Shown here one piece after another: positions 1 through 8,280 of a stretch of 64,000 nucleotides of DNA; position 1 is the first letter of the stretch, and each line of letters starts with the position of its first letter. The DNA is from Candidatus Eiseniibacteriota bacterium (GTDB taxonomy: Bacteria; Eisenbacteria; RBG-16-71-46; CAIMUX01). The position numbers were made by a program, and so were the translations under genes. The notes under the pieces are model-generated. The model was not told the origin of the DNA, did no database searches, and saw only the letters and a program-made list of their open reading frames with translations. The stretch is from NCBI GenBank assembly GCA_020633975.1, contig JACKCR010000002.1, forward strand, positions 1,488,001 through 1,552,000, in the 5' to 3' direction.

Positions 1-2288
1 GGAATCCTCATCTGGAGGCGAGCCGAGGATTGGAACGGGTTCGGCCAAGACGCGAGAGCGAGGGAAGAGCCGCCCAGCGGCGTTCCGCCCTCACGCTCGT
101 AGATCTGAAGGTCATCGAGCCCGCCCTCGACGATGGTCGGAACGCCTGCATCGCCCACCACGAACCGGAACTGGACCTGGCCCCGTCCTGCGAGCCGGGA
201 CCAGAGTTCGACCGTCTCGATGACCCAGCTCGGCTCGTTCGCGTCGATCCGAAGGAGTGAAGCCCAGGTCACGCCCCCGTCTTCGGAGACCGAGACCTCG
301 AAGTAGTCGGAGTGGTCCGCGTCCTCGGAGGTCGTGAACCATCGACGAAACTCGAGCATCGGAGCGACCAGGTCCGTCAGGTCGTAGACCGGGCTCAATA
401 AGGTCGTCACCCCTCCGTCGACGTCCGAGTCGCTCCCGTCGCCCCCGGGCTCTCCATTCTCCGTCACGAACGCGAAGGTTCCGTCTCGCGACGCATCGTC
501 CTCCGGCTGGGTCTGTCCCCCACCCGTCCCGATAGGGTCCACCCGCTCCCAGACCCCGCTCGTCGCGTCGTCACCAACCGCTCCGACCGTCCACCCTCGA
601 TCCTCCTCGAAGTCGTCGGCGTAAAGCGAAGGGAGTAGAGCGAGATCGAGATCGAGTCCCGTGACGTCGAGATCGATCTCGACCTCGAGCGGGCGGAAGC
701 CGAAGTGGTCCGCGCGAACCGTCCATGCTCCCGTGGGCAACGCCTCCACCTCGAAGGAACCGTCGGACTCGGTGATCGCGGCGACCGGTGCGCCCAGTAC
801 CGCGATGTCCGCGCCCGCGACCGGGGTCGTCTCCCCTTCTACGTGGACCCGCCCGGACACGACTCCGACTTCCATCCGCCGGAGAGCGAGCGTCACTCCC
901 TGGGACATGTCCGCCACGAGCTGGAGTTCCGCGGATGCGTCGAGGTATCCGAAGCGGTTGGCGCGGATCTCTTCGACCTCGACCGGAAAGACGAGCCGCA
1001 CGGTTCCGTCCGCTCCCGTCGACGCGTCGAGCGCGTCACCAGGTGCAGGTGCGGGGGCATCGGCCTCTACGGAAGCATCCGCAATCGGAGACATCGTCTG
1101 CTCATCCACGACCGTCACCAGAACTTCAGCCGACTGGGGCTCGACCCGGAACACGTAGAACCCGGTGTTGATGTCACTCACGTAGACGAGTCCGGAGCGC
1201 GTGTGCGGGAAGACGCCCCAGTCGCCGTCGAAGCTGAAGGTGCGGTCGTTCGGATGAGTGTCGACGAACGCCACGCGCCTCGGGTACGCAGGGTTTCGGA
1301 CATCCAGAACCTGGAGTCCCGCGGTGTACCAGGAGCAGTACGCGAGGTCCCCCTGGACCTGGACGTTGTGGACGCCCGCCGCGAGGTACTCGTTCAGTTT
1401 CCAGTCCGTGATCCAGACCGGAGCGCGGAGATCAGTGACGTCGAACACGTCGACGTATCCGCCTTCCTCCTCCGACGTCACGAAGCAGGTGCGTCCATCG
1501 TCCGAAAGCCACGTGTTGTGTGTGTCCTGGCCTGGATCGGGAGTGCGGGACAGAACCTCGAACGCACTCGGATCGTGGACATCGAGGATGACGAGCTCGC
1601 CATCCAAGAAGTCGGCTCCGTAGGCGATCCCATCCCGCACGTAGATGTCGTGGAACCGGTCGAGGGAGTACCTCCCTACTTCGGCCGGTGCCGCCGGTTC
1701 GGACACGTCCAAGATGACGACCTCTTCCGGCTCACCGGCCTGCCGGTACGTACCGACGCAGTAGAGCCGTTCACCATCGATCGCGATGTTGTGAGAGCGG
1801 CCGAAGAACTCGGAAGTCTCGAGTACGAGACGAGGCTCGAGCGGAGTGGTGAGGTCGACCACTTGGAGTCCCGCCGTCTCCGAGAACCGGTCCATCACGA
1901 TGAAGAGATGCTCGCCCGCGGTCTTGAAGTCGCGCCAGATGCTTCGGTTGCCGGGGATGTCCGCAACTTCGCGGGGCGTGGCGGGATCGGTGACGTCGAG
2001 GATCCAGGTGCCGCCCAGGTAGCCGACGAACGCGAGGCTCGTTCCGTCCGGCGCGTCGTAGCCCCACACGTCGCTGTAGGCGAGATCGTCCTCGCGGAAG
2101 ACGTGGGACACGGTCGTCACGTTCCAGGCGCCGCGATCCGCAGCGGCGGCCTCAAAAGACGCAACGGTTTCGGCGGCGTCGACGGCTCCGGAGAACGCGA
2201 CGACTCCGGTGGCTGCCGAAGCGGCGGCGGAGATCGCCGTCGACGCGAGGCACGCGCAGAGTGCGATGACGGTGACACGTGGGGTCAT
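1..2288 (-). CDS. Choice-of-anchor B family secreted protein, 3' end missing
   Basis: The reading frame opens at an ATG ending at 2288 and runs off the left edge after about 762 codons. It begins with a signal-peptide-like segment rich in Ala and Val. A beta-propeller of LVIVD-type repeats follows (about residues 50-370), with recurring phrases such as DVWGYDAPDG, SIWRDFKT, HDIYVRDG and VHNVQVQGDLAYCSWYT. Two carboxypeptidase-regulatory-like beta-sandwich segments come next, then a jelly-roll-like region, then the start of a FlgD-like tail at 'WPNPFQSS'. Roughly 60 residues should lie beyond the edge. The ATG overlaps the stop of the upstream gene in an ATGA, so translation is probably coupled. 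It is a paralogue of the two genes upstream. The substrate is unknown; an extracellular or surface role is inferred from the signal peptide and tail. Confidence 0.85.
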   Translation of the reverse strand, partial: MTPRVTVIALCACLASTAISAAASAATGVVAFSGAVDAAETVASFEAAAADRGAWNVTTVSHVFREDDLAYSDVWGYDAPDGTSLAFVGYLGGTWILDVTDPATPREVADIPGNRSIWRDFKTAGEHLFIVMDRFSETAGLQVVDLTTPLEPRLVLETSEFFGRSHNIAIDGERLYCVGTYRQAGEPEEVVILDVSEPAAPAEVGRYSLDRFHDIYVRDGIAYGADFLDGELVILDVHDPSAFEVLSRTPDPGQDTHNTWLSDDGRTCFVTSEEEGGYVDVFDVTDLRAPVWITDWKLNEYLAAGVHNVQVQGDLAYCSWYTAGLQVLDVRNPAYPRRVAFVDTHPNDRTFSFDGDWGVFPHTRSGLVYVSDINTGFYVFRVEPQSAEVLVTVVDEQTMSPIADASVEADAPAPAPGDALDASTGADGTVRLVFPVEVEEIRANRFGYLDASAELQLVADMSQGVTLALRRMEVGVVSGRVHVEGETTPVAGADIAVLGAPVAAITESDGSFEVEALPTGAWTVRADHFGFRPLEVEIDLDVTGLDLDLALLPSLYADDFEEDRGWTVGAVGDDATSGVWERVDPIGTGGGQTQPEDDASRDGTFAFVTENGEPGGDGSDSDVDGGVTTLLSPVYDLTDLVAPMLEFRRWFTTSEDADHSDYFEVSVSEDGGVTWASLLRIDANEPSWVIETVELWSRLAGRGQVQFRFVVGDAGVPTIVEGGLDDLQIYEREGGTPLGGSSLALASWPNPFQSSARLQMRI

Positions 2289-5167
2289 CGAAGCCGGATC
2301 ACCCTCGCGCGCATCTCCCGTCCGTCTGCAGCGAAGCGCTGGAAGTAGATTCCTGCCGGGAGCAGCTCTCCGGAGTCCCTCCTGCCATCCCACGGGACTT
2401 CGTGTTCTCCAACGGTAGCCGGGCCGTCGAACAAGATCCGAACACGCCGTCCGGAAACGTCGAACAGCTCCAAGCGAACGTCGGTCGCGCGGGCGACCCG
2501 GAAGCGAAACACCGTCTCGTCGAAGAACGGATTGGGAGCCGCCCGGTCCGCACCAGTGACGAAGGCGGGCCGAACGCTCAGGTCGAGAACGACCGACTCC
2601 TGTTCCTCGGAGACGACGAGCGACTGCTCGGTCTGCTCGAAATCCTGGGCGGTGACGTGAACCATGTACTCGCCCACCGGAACGTCGAGGCGGTACTCGC
2701 CATCGTCGTCCGTGACGGTCCGGAGGGGCGTGCCAACGCAGGCGACCACAGCGCCGACGAGCGGAGTGCTTCCGTCTTCAGAGAGCACCCGGCCCGTCAC
2801 CTCCCGGTGCGGAAGCCTCGCCAACTCGAACGTCTCACGGATCGTGGTCCGGGTCGCGACGGTCACCGCACGTGTGGCGGTTGCGTAGCCGAACGCGTCC
2901 ACGGCGATAGTCGCGTCTCCCGCCGGCACGATCAGTTCGAACCGTCCGTCCGAGCCGAGCGGAACCTCGACACCGGCGCCGACGAGCGACACCGTACCGT
3001 CGAACTCCTCCCCCTCTCCGGCGGGAGCGACGGCTCCGAGGATCCGTCCTTCGGCGCCGTAGATCTCGAGATCGTCGATCGCGGCTTCGACCAGCGATCC
3101 CATGCCAATGTCCGATGCGACGAACCGGAGTTGGAGCTGACTCGTCCCGGAGAACGGTTCGGGGAGAACCAGCTCGACCCGGCGCCACTCCTGCGCGCCG
3201 TCCGGAGTGCGCCACACTTCCGTCCAGTTGGCGCCCCCATCGGGCGATGCCGAAACGACGAACTCGTCGTCGGGCACGAGGTCGGTAGCGTTCACGTACC
3301 AGAGCTGGAAGGAGACGACCGGGTGGGGCAGATCCGAGACGTCCCACACCGGACTCTCGAGCGTGGTGGAGCCGCCGTCGACATCGTGATCCCGTGCCTC
3401 ACTCCCCGGCTCGCCGCGCTCGGTCACGAACGCGTGGGTCCCGTTCTCCGTGTGATCGGCCGTCGGTTGCGCCGGAGAGTCCACCGCGTCATCCAAGACC
3501 GCGAGCTCCCAGATCCCCGCGGTCGCATCGTCCTCCGCCGTTCCGACGGTCCACCCAGTGACATCGGACTCGAAGTCCGTGACGGTCGCGGAGAGGAAGA
3601 CGACGAGGTCGATCTGGACATCGGTCGACCCGGTGACCCGCACCTCGGTCGGTTCTCCGTAGATTCCGAGCGCTTCCGCCTGGAGAACCCGATTGCCTTC
3701 CGGAACGGACTGGAACGCGAACGCGCCGTTCTCGTCGGTGCGTGTCTCGAACGGTGTGCCGAGCATCCGAACCGATACGTCCGGGAGACCGACGCCTCGC
3801 ACGTCGCGGACGGTGCCGTCGACGTCGCCGAGCGGGCTCTGATCCAGGACAACCTCGCCGACCGCTAGGTCCGTCTGCTCTACCTCCACAGACCTCACGA
3901 CCGTTCCCCAGCCGAAGCGCGAGTACTCGATCTCGTAGTCACCCGGAAGGAGCCTGAGTCCGAACGTGCCGTCCACGCCCGTGATCGCGTGCTCCGACGT
4001 CCCCAAGGCACGCACGTCCACGCCTTCGACCGGCGTGCCGAAGCCGTCGAGAACCTGGCCCGAAACCAACGCACGCGCGCCGTCGAAGCGGAGCACGTAG
4101 AGCCCCGAGGAGATGTCGCTCACGTAGACGTAGCCGTGCCGCGAGTAAGGATAGACGCCCCAGGCTCCGTCGAACGTCGTCCCCGTTCCCGGATAGGTGT
4201 CGTAGTAACCCGCTCGAGTCGGCGCACTCGGATCGGTGAGATCCAGGATCTGCACTCCGGTGGTGTACCAGGACACGTACGCGTGCTTCCCGTGGACGAA
4301 CGCGTTGTGGACGATCGACGTCGGCGACTCCGGATTCGTCCAGTGAGAGACGAGGCGCGGCCTGGCCGGATCCCGCACGTCGTAGATGGCAACGTGGCCG
4401 CCCGAGTTCTCGTCCGTGGTGAGACAGTAGTCCCCGTCGTCGGTGAGCCAGGTGTTGTGCGCGAAGTGGCCGGGCGTTGCGATCTGTGAGAGCACGCGGA
4501 TGTTCGGAAGGTCCGAGACGTCGAGGATCCAGAGTTCCCCCGCGTAGATGGCTGCTCCGAACGCGAGACCATCCCGCACGAAGATGTCGTGCAGATAGGA
4601 GTCGCCCCAGGACGTGATGAGTTCGGGCGAGGACGGATCGGGTTCGAGCGCGTAGACGTACGCATTCCTCCCCGCCGGTCCGTTCGCTCCCACAGCCCAG
4701 AGAGTTCCCGCACCTTCGTCGACGAAGATGTTGTGCGCGGTCTCGAACTGAGCGATGCGCGAGTTGACGAGGGTGGGATTCTTCGGATCGGCGAGGTCGA
4801 TGATCTGGAGGCCTCCGCCGGACTCGTTCACGGAGTACGCGTAGTGACCGTAGGTCTTCATGTCCCGCCAAGTGCTGGAGTTCCCTCCCACGTATCCGAC
4901 CTCTTCCGGATTCTCGGGATCCGTCACGTCGACGAAGTACGTGCCGGTCACAGTGCCGAGGATCGCGAGTTCCGTGCCGTCGGGAGCGGTGTAGCCCCAG
5001 ATGTCGTTGTACGTCGTCCCCACGTCGAAGTGAGAGACGAGGGTCACCCCTTCGGACTGTGCCCACGCGGTCGCGACGACGGACGCGCCGGTGAACGCGA
5101 CCATCGCGATGCATGCGGCGAGGAGGGTGAAGTGCCGGATCAAGGGCCGGAGAGGAATCGGGCGCAT
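2285..5167 (-). CDS. Choice-of-anchor B family secreted protein with FlgD-like tail
   Basis: A 960-residue protein. I chose the ATG at 5167 because AGGAG lies about 8 nt upstream and the sequence from there (MRPIPLRPLIRH) begins a clean signal peptide ending near 'ATAWAQS'; the open frame extends 73 codons further upstream without signal character. The N-terminal third is an LVIVD-type propeller (DIWGYTAPDGTELAIL, TWRDMKTYGHYAYSV, HDIFVRDGLAF). At least three carboxypeptidase-regulatory-like domains (phrases such as GTPVEGVDVRALG and STPLVGAVVACVG) surround a MAM/jelly-roll-like segment. The end is a FlgD-like module ('APNPFFDETVFRF', 'VPWDGRRDSGELLPAGIYF'). It overlaps the next gene by 4 nt. 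Function is not known; secretion and surface display are inferred. Confidence 0.9.
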   Translation of the reverse strand: MRPIPLRPLIRHFTLLAACIAMVAFTGASVVATAWAQSEGVTLVSHFDVGTTYNDIWGYTAPDGTELAILGTVTGTYFVDVTDPENPEEVGYVGGNSSTWRDMKTYGHYAYSVNESGGGLQIIDLADPKNPTLVNSRIAQFETAHNIFVDEGAGTLWAVGANGPAGRNAYVYALEPDPSSPELITSWGDSYLHDIFVRDGLAFGAAIYAGELWILDVSDLPNIRVLSQIATPGHFAHNTWLTDDGDYCLTTDENSGGHVAIYDVRDPARPRLVSHWTNPESPTSIVHNAFVHGKHAYVSWYTTGVQILDLTDPSAPTRAGYYDTYPGTGTTFDGAWGVYPYSRHGYVYVSDISSGLYVLRFDGARALVSGQVLDGFGTPVEGVDVRALGTSEHAITGVDGTFGLRLLPGDYEIEYSRFGWGTVVRSVEVEQTDLAVGEVVLDQSPLGDVDGTVRDVRGVGLPDVSVRMLGTPFETRTDENGAFAFQSVPEGNRVLQAEALGIYGEPTEVRVTGSTDVQIDLVVFLSATVTDFESDVTGWTVGTAEDDATAGIWELAVLDDAVDSPAQPTADHTENGTHAFVTERGEPGSEARDHDVDGGSTTLESPVWDVSDLPHPVVSFQLWYVNATDLVPDDEFVVSASPDGGANWTEVWRTPDGAQEWRRVELVLPEPFSGTSQLQLRFVASDIGMGSLVEAAIDDLEIYGAEGRILGAVAPAGEGEEFDGTVSLVGAGVEVPLGSDGRFELIVPAGDATIAVDAFGYATATRAVTVATRTTIRETFELARLPHREVTGRVLSEDGSTPLVGAVVACVGTPLRTVTDDDGEYRLDVPVGEYMVHVTAQDFEQTEQSLVVSEEQESVVLDLSVRPAFVTGADRAAPNPFFDETVFRFRVARATDVRLELFDVSGRRVRILFDGPATVGEHEVPWDGRRDSGELLPAGIYFQRFAADGREMRARVIRLR

Positions 5168-5417
5168 CGACGTCTCCTGTCGAGTCTGCCGACCGGATGC
5201 CCTCCCTGGGTCTCGATCGGCTGTCTGGGATCTGCCCGCCCCGGCAAGGGCACTCGTCGACATGGTAGCAGTTCTCGTGGCGCAGCGGAAAAGCGGAGCT
5301 TCTGCTACCCGGAGCGCGTCGTGGAGATCCAGGAGCCGACCTAGAGGAACGGACAACGCCACGTACCTTCTCGATCTTCTCCGCACGATGGACAGGAGCC
5401 GATCCGAACCGGATCGA

Positions 5418-5447
5418 GAAGAGCCCGAGAGAGATCCCGGGCTCTTC
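5418..5447 (-). terminator. Stem-loop after the 802-residue propeller gene
   Basis: A perfect 10-bp stem, GAAGAGCCCG at 5418-5427 with CGGGCTCTTC at 5438-5447, and a 10-nt loop. It lies about 75 nt downstream of the stop at 5523 on the minus strand. No strong U-tract follows on either strand, so it could end transcription weakly, act as an RNA 3' end stabiliser, or assist Rho. Confidence 0.45.
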
Positions 5448-5461
5448 CCTAGAAGGCTCTA

Positions 5462-5481
5462 GTGGGAGGCTTGCCTCCCAC
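5462..5481 (-). terminator. Perfect hairpin immediately after the 802-residue propeller gene
   Basis: GTGGGAGGC at 5462-5470 is complementary to GCCTCCCAC at 5473-5481, leaving only a 2-nt spacer, so the folded form would have a 7-8 bp stem and a tetraloop or slightly larger loop. It is the first of two hairpins downstream of the stop at 5523. There is no U-run after it. Confidence 0.5.
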
Positions 5482-5522
5482 CACGTCAGACACGACGGCG
5501 AGCGGCTTCACCTCCCCGAACG

Positions 5523-7931
5523 TCATCTCAGAACGACGATCCGTCCGTTCTCCTGAGCGCCATCCGCAACGAACCGCTCGAAGTAGATGCCCGCCGGCAC
5601 CGCTGTCCCGCGCTCGTCGCGTCCGTCCCACGAAACGGAGTGCGCGCCCGCGGCGAACTCTCCGTCCGCAACGACGGCGACCCGGCGGCCCTGGACGTCC
5701 ACGATCTCGAGACGCACCTCGCCGGCCGCGGCGAGCTGGAAGCGGAGGTTCGTCTGGCCCGAGATCGCCACCGGGTTCGGGCTCGCACCGAGGAACCGGG
5801 TCGCGCCGTCGGCGAAGACGGGAGGCGTGTCCGAGGTGTCCATGCCCAGATCGTAGATCTCGAAGTCGTCGATCCCCGCCTCTACGATCGAACCGCCGCC
5901 TTCATCGGCAGCGATGAACCGGACCCGCACGTTCGCACTCGACGGGACGAAGTCCTCCACCCGGAACTCGGCGAGCTCCCAGAAGCGACGGGAGCTGTCC
6001 AGGATCTCGACCGTAGTCCAAGTCGAGCCGCCGTTGTTCGACACCTGCACCGTGAAAACGTCGTCCACCGTGGTGTTCCCGTCGTTGACGTACCAACGGT
6101 GGTAGCGAATGTACGGATCCTCGAGTCCGGTGAGGTCGAAGGAGGGACTGGTCAGGATCTGTGTTCCGCCATCGATGTCATTGTCGCCGATCAAGGCACC
6201 GGGAGGAGTCTGGCCGGTGATGAAGCAGATGTGGCCCGGATCCGGAGTGTGGTCGTCCTCGGGCTGTACGAATCCACCGCCCGTTCCGTTCGGATCGACA
6301 TTCTCCCACGCGCCGGTCGATCCGGTGCCGGAGAAGGTCCATCCGACGTTCGTCTCCATCGTGTCGACGAGGAAGCCCGGATTGAGGACGACGTTCTTCA
6401 CCACCGGAGACGTTCCGACCGTGACCTGGGCCTCCTTCGCGCCGTAACCGAACGCCGCGACGTAGAGCGTGTAGGTCCCCTCCGGCACGAAGCCGAACGA
6501 GTAGTCACCGGACGCACCGGTCGTCCCGGAGAGCGGAGTGCCGACGAGCTCGATCGACGCGCCCGCGAGGGGTGCGAGGAGGTCCGAACTGGAGACGACG
6601 CCCGAGAGCGACGCTCCCGGAACCCGGTCCATCTGACGATCACCGTTCGCCGTCTGCCCCGCCACGATGTTCACTTGGAACGAAACTGGGTCATAGCCGA
6701 ATGCGCTGACGTCGACCTGGTACGTGCCAGGATCCAGGTTGATGCTGTACTTGCCGTCTGAGCCAGAGGTCCTCTGGATACCTTCGCTCAGAACTTCGAT
6801 GACGGCGCCGTCGATCGGATCGCCGTTGCCCGAATCCGTGAGGAACCCCGAGACCGTTCCGTACGACGGGACGAACTCGACGATCCAGAGTCCGGTCGAG
6901 ATGTCGCTGATGTAGGTGTAGCCACTGTTCGCGTAGGGATAGATGCCCCAGGCGCCGTCGTAGTTCGCGGAGTTGCCCGGGAACTCGTCGTAGAAGCCGG
7001 CACGAGCGGGCGAAGCAGGAACGCTGAAGTCGACGACCTCGTATCCGTTCGTGTACCAAGCCACGTGCGCGAGGTCCCCTTCGACCGTCACGTTGTGGAT
7101 GATGGCAGACGGGTTCGTCGGGTGCTGGTACTCGCTCACCTTGAACGGATTCGAGGGATCGCTCACGTCGACGACGGTGATGTGCCCCCCACCGACTTCG
7201 TCGGTCGTCAATGCGTACCGGCCGTCTTCGGTGGTCCAGACGTTATGGGTGAACGCATTGTCGGTCGTGACCGACCCCAGGACCGGCATCGACGCCGGGA
7301 CGTTCGTGATGTCGGCGGTGTAGAGCCGGCCGTCGTAGATTCCCGCGAGGTACGCGATCCCGTCCTGGGAGTAGAGGTCGTGGATATAGAAGTTGTTGAA
7401 GTCGTAGATGTACTGCGGATTCGAGGGGTCACCGGTGAGGTCGTAGATGTACATGTGGCCGCCGCCGGAGCCGGAGCCGCAGGCGAAGAGAAGACCGTAT
7501 TCCTGGTCGATCCAGACGTTGTGCGCGGTCGTGAACTCGGACGTCCGCCGCCGGACTTCGACTGGGGCAAGCGGGTTCGCCATATCGACGACGATGAGGC
7601 CGTTCCCCGCCTGATCGTCGACGCAGTAGGCGTAGTGGGAGTAGGTCTTGATGTCGCGCCAGATCGTCGTACCGCCCGGAGCGCGGAAGACTTCCTGCGG
7701 GCTCGCCGGGTTCGTCACGTTGACGAAGGAGACACCGCCGTTCCCCAGCCCGATGATCGCGAGTTCGGTGCCATCCGGAGCGCTGTAGCCCCAGATGTCG
7801 GAGTAGGAACTCGCACCGTCCCAGGTGCCGATCAGGTTGACGTTCTCACTGGTCTGCGCGAGCGCAGAACCGGCGAGCACGAGTGAGATCACGAGCGAGC
7901 TCGCGACACGGAGTGGGGTTCGTGTCAACAC
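5523..7931 (-). CDS. Choice-of-anchor B family secreted protein with FlgD-like tail
   Basis: An 802-residue protein. The GTG start at 7931 has AGGAGG 5 nt upstream and leads straight into a signal peptide (LVISLVLAGSALAQT). Residues about 25-345 are the LVIVD-type propeller (SDIWGYSAPDGTELAII, TIWRDIKTYSHYAYCVDD, HDLYSQDGIAYLAG, HNVTVEGDLAHVAWYTNG, AWGIYPYANSGYTYISDI). Two carboxypeptidase-regulatory-like domains follow, then a jelly-roll-like region, then a FlgD-like tail ('GASPNPVAISGQTNLRF', 'SWDGRDERGTAVPAGIYFERF'). It has the same architecture as its two downstream paralogues but one fewer regulatory-like repeat. The role is unknown; gene duplication of a surface propeller protein is the simplest reading. 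Confidence 0.9.
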   Translation of the reverse strand: MLTRTPLRVASSLVISLVLAGSALAQTSENVNLIGTWDGASSYSDIWGYSAPDGTELAIIGLGNGGVSFVNVTNPASPQEVFRAPGGTTIWRDIKTYSHYAYCVDDQAGNGLIVVDMANPLAPVEVRRRTSEFTTAHNVWIDQEYGLLFACGSGSGGGHMYIYDLTGDPSNPQYIYDFNNFYIHDLYSQDGIAYLAGIYDGRLYTADITNVPASMPVLGSVTTDNAFTHNVWTTEDGRYALTTDEVGGGHITVVDVSDPSNPFKVSEYQHPTNPSAIIHNVTVEGDLAHVAWYTNGYEVVDFSVPASPARAGFYDEFPGNSANYDGAWGIYPYANSGYTYISDISTGLWIVEFVPSYGTVSGFLTDSGNGDPIDGAVIEVLSEGIQRTSGSDGKYSINLDPGTYQVDVSAFGYDPVSFQVNIVAGQTANGDRQMDRVPGASLSGVVSSSDLLAPLAGASIELVGTPLSGTTGASGDYSFGFVPEGTYTLYVAAFGYGAKEAQVTVGTSPVVKNVVLNPGFLVDTMETNVGWTFSGTGSTGAWENVDPNGTGGGFVQPEDDHTPDPGHICFITGQTPPGALIGDNDIDGGTQILTSPSFDLTGLEDPYIRYHRWYVNDGNTTVDDVFTVQVSNNGGSTWTTVEILDSSRRFWELAEFRVEDFVPSSANVRVRFIAADEGGGSIVEAGIDDFEIYDLGMDTSDTPPVFADGATRFLGASPNPVAISGQTNLRFQLAAAGEVRLEIVDVQGRRVAVVADGEFAAGAHSVSWDGRDERGTAVPAGIYFERFVADGAQENGRIVVLR

Positions 7932-8280
7932 AGTCTCCTCCTGTGGAGTTTCAGTTCTTCGAATGCCCGTGGCCGTTCACAACGCCCCGAAGCGTCCTTA
8001 CGGGGCCTTGCGTGATGGCTGCGAAGCTCCAAGGTGCACGCGCACGAAGCGGCATTCAGATAGTTTACGGGGTCGGGGCCGCTCCGAGTAGGGGATTTCC
8101 CCTATAGCTGCAACTCGGTTGCAAGATCCGGACCAGTGATTCTGGTATCCCTGGGGGAGACGGTCCGTCGACGCTCGGTGAGAGCCCGGGACTACGCGGT
8201 CGTTTCGGGCTGGCGCGGCTCCGATCGGACCTCGGGGCAAGCCGTTGTGCCTTCCCCTCCCTTCCCGTAGCCTCCCGCAC
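7932..8280. promoter_or_regulatory. Divergent intergenic region with two adjacent palindromes
   Basis: A 349-bp gap between two outward-facing genes. Two adjacent dyads stand out: TAGGGGA at 8089-8095 with TCCCCTA at 8098-8104, and TGCAAC at 8109-8114 with GTTGCA at 8118-8123 around TCG. A weak promoter-like pair for the plus-strand gene is TTGCAA (8119-8124) and TGGTAT (8143-8148), 18 nt apart, so the second dyad would overlap the -35. This layout suits an operator, but no regulator gene lies next to it. The rest shows nothing recognisable. Confidence 0.4.

Larger units (their letters stand above)
5168..5522. other. 355-bp gap between two propeller genes, containing hairpins
   Basis: No gene is visible here. 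Two perfect stem-loops sit just after the upstream gene's stop (separate entries). A looser inverted repeat joins GGTAGCAG at 5264-5271 to CTGCTACC at 5302-5309. The Shine-Dalgarno of the following gene lies at its lower-coordinate end. The gap suggests that the 802-residue gene is transcribed separately from the 960-residue gene and its partner. Confidence 0.55.

Noticed and set aside
705-2348. Plus-strand open frame of 547 codons opposite the first propeller gene
   Set aside because: It is antisense to a frame with clear domain patterns and gives an Arg/Asp/Val-rich product without recognisable motifs. Long antisense frames are expected at this GC content.
5168-5386. Start of the 960-residue gene at 5386
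   Set aside because: The extra 73 codons are Arg-rich and would bury the signal peptide; the ATG at 5167 has a good ribosome site.
8245-8280. TTG start for the oxidoreductase at 8245
   Set aside because: It would add 12 residues with no family resemblance, and the ATG at 8281 gives the conserved N-terminus.
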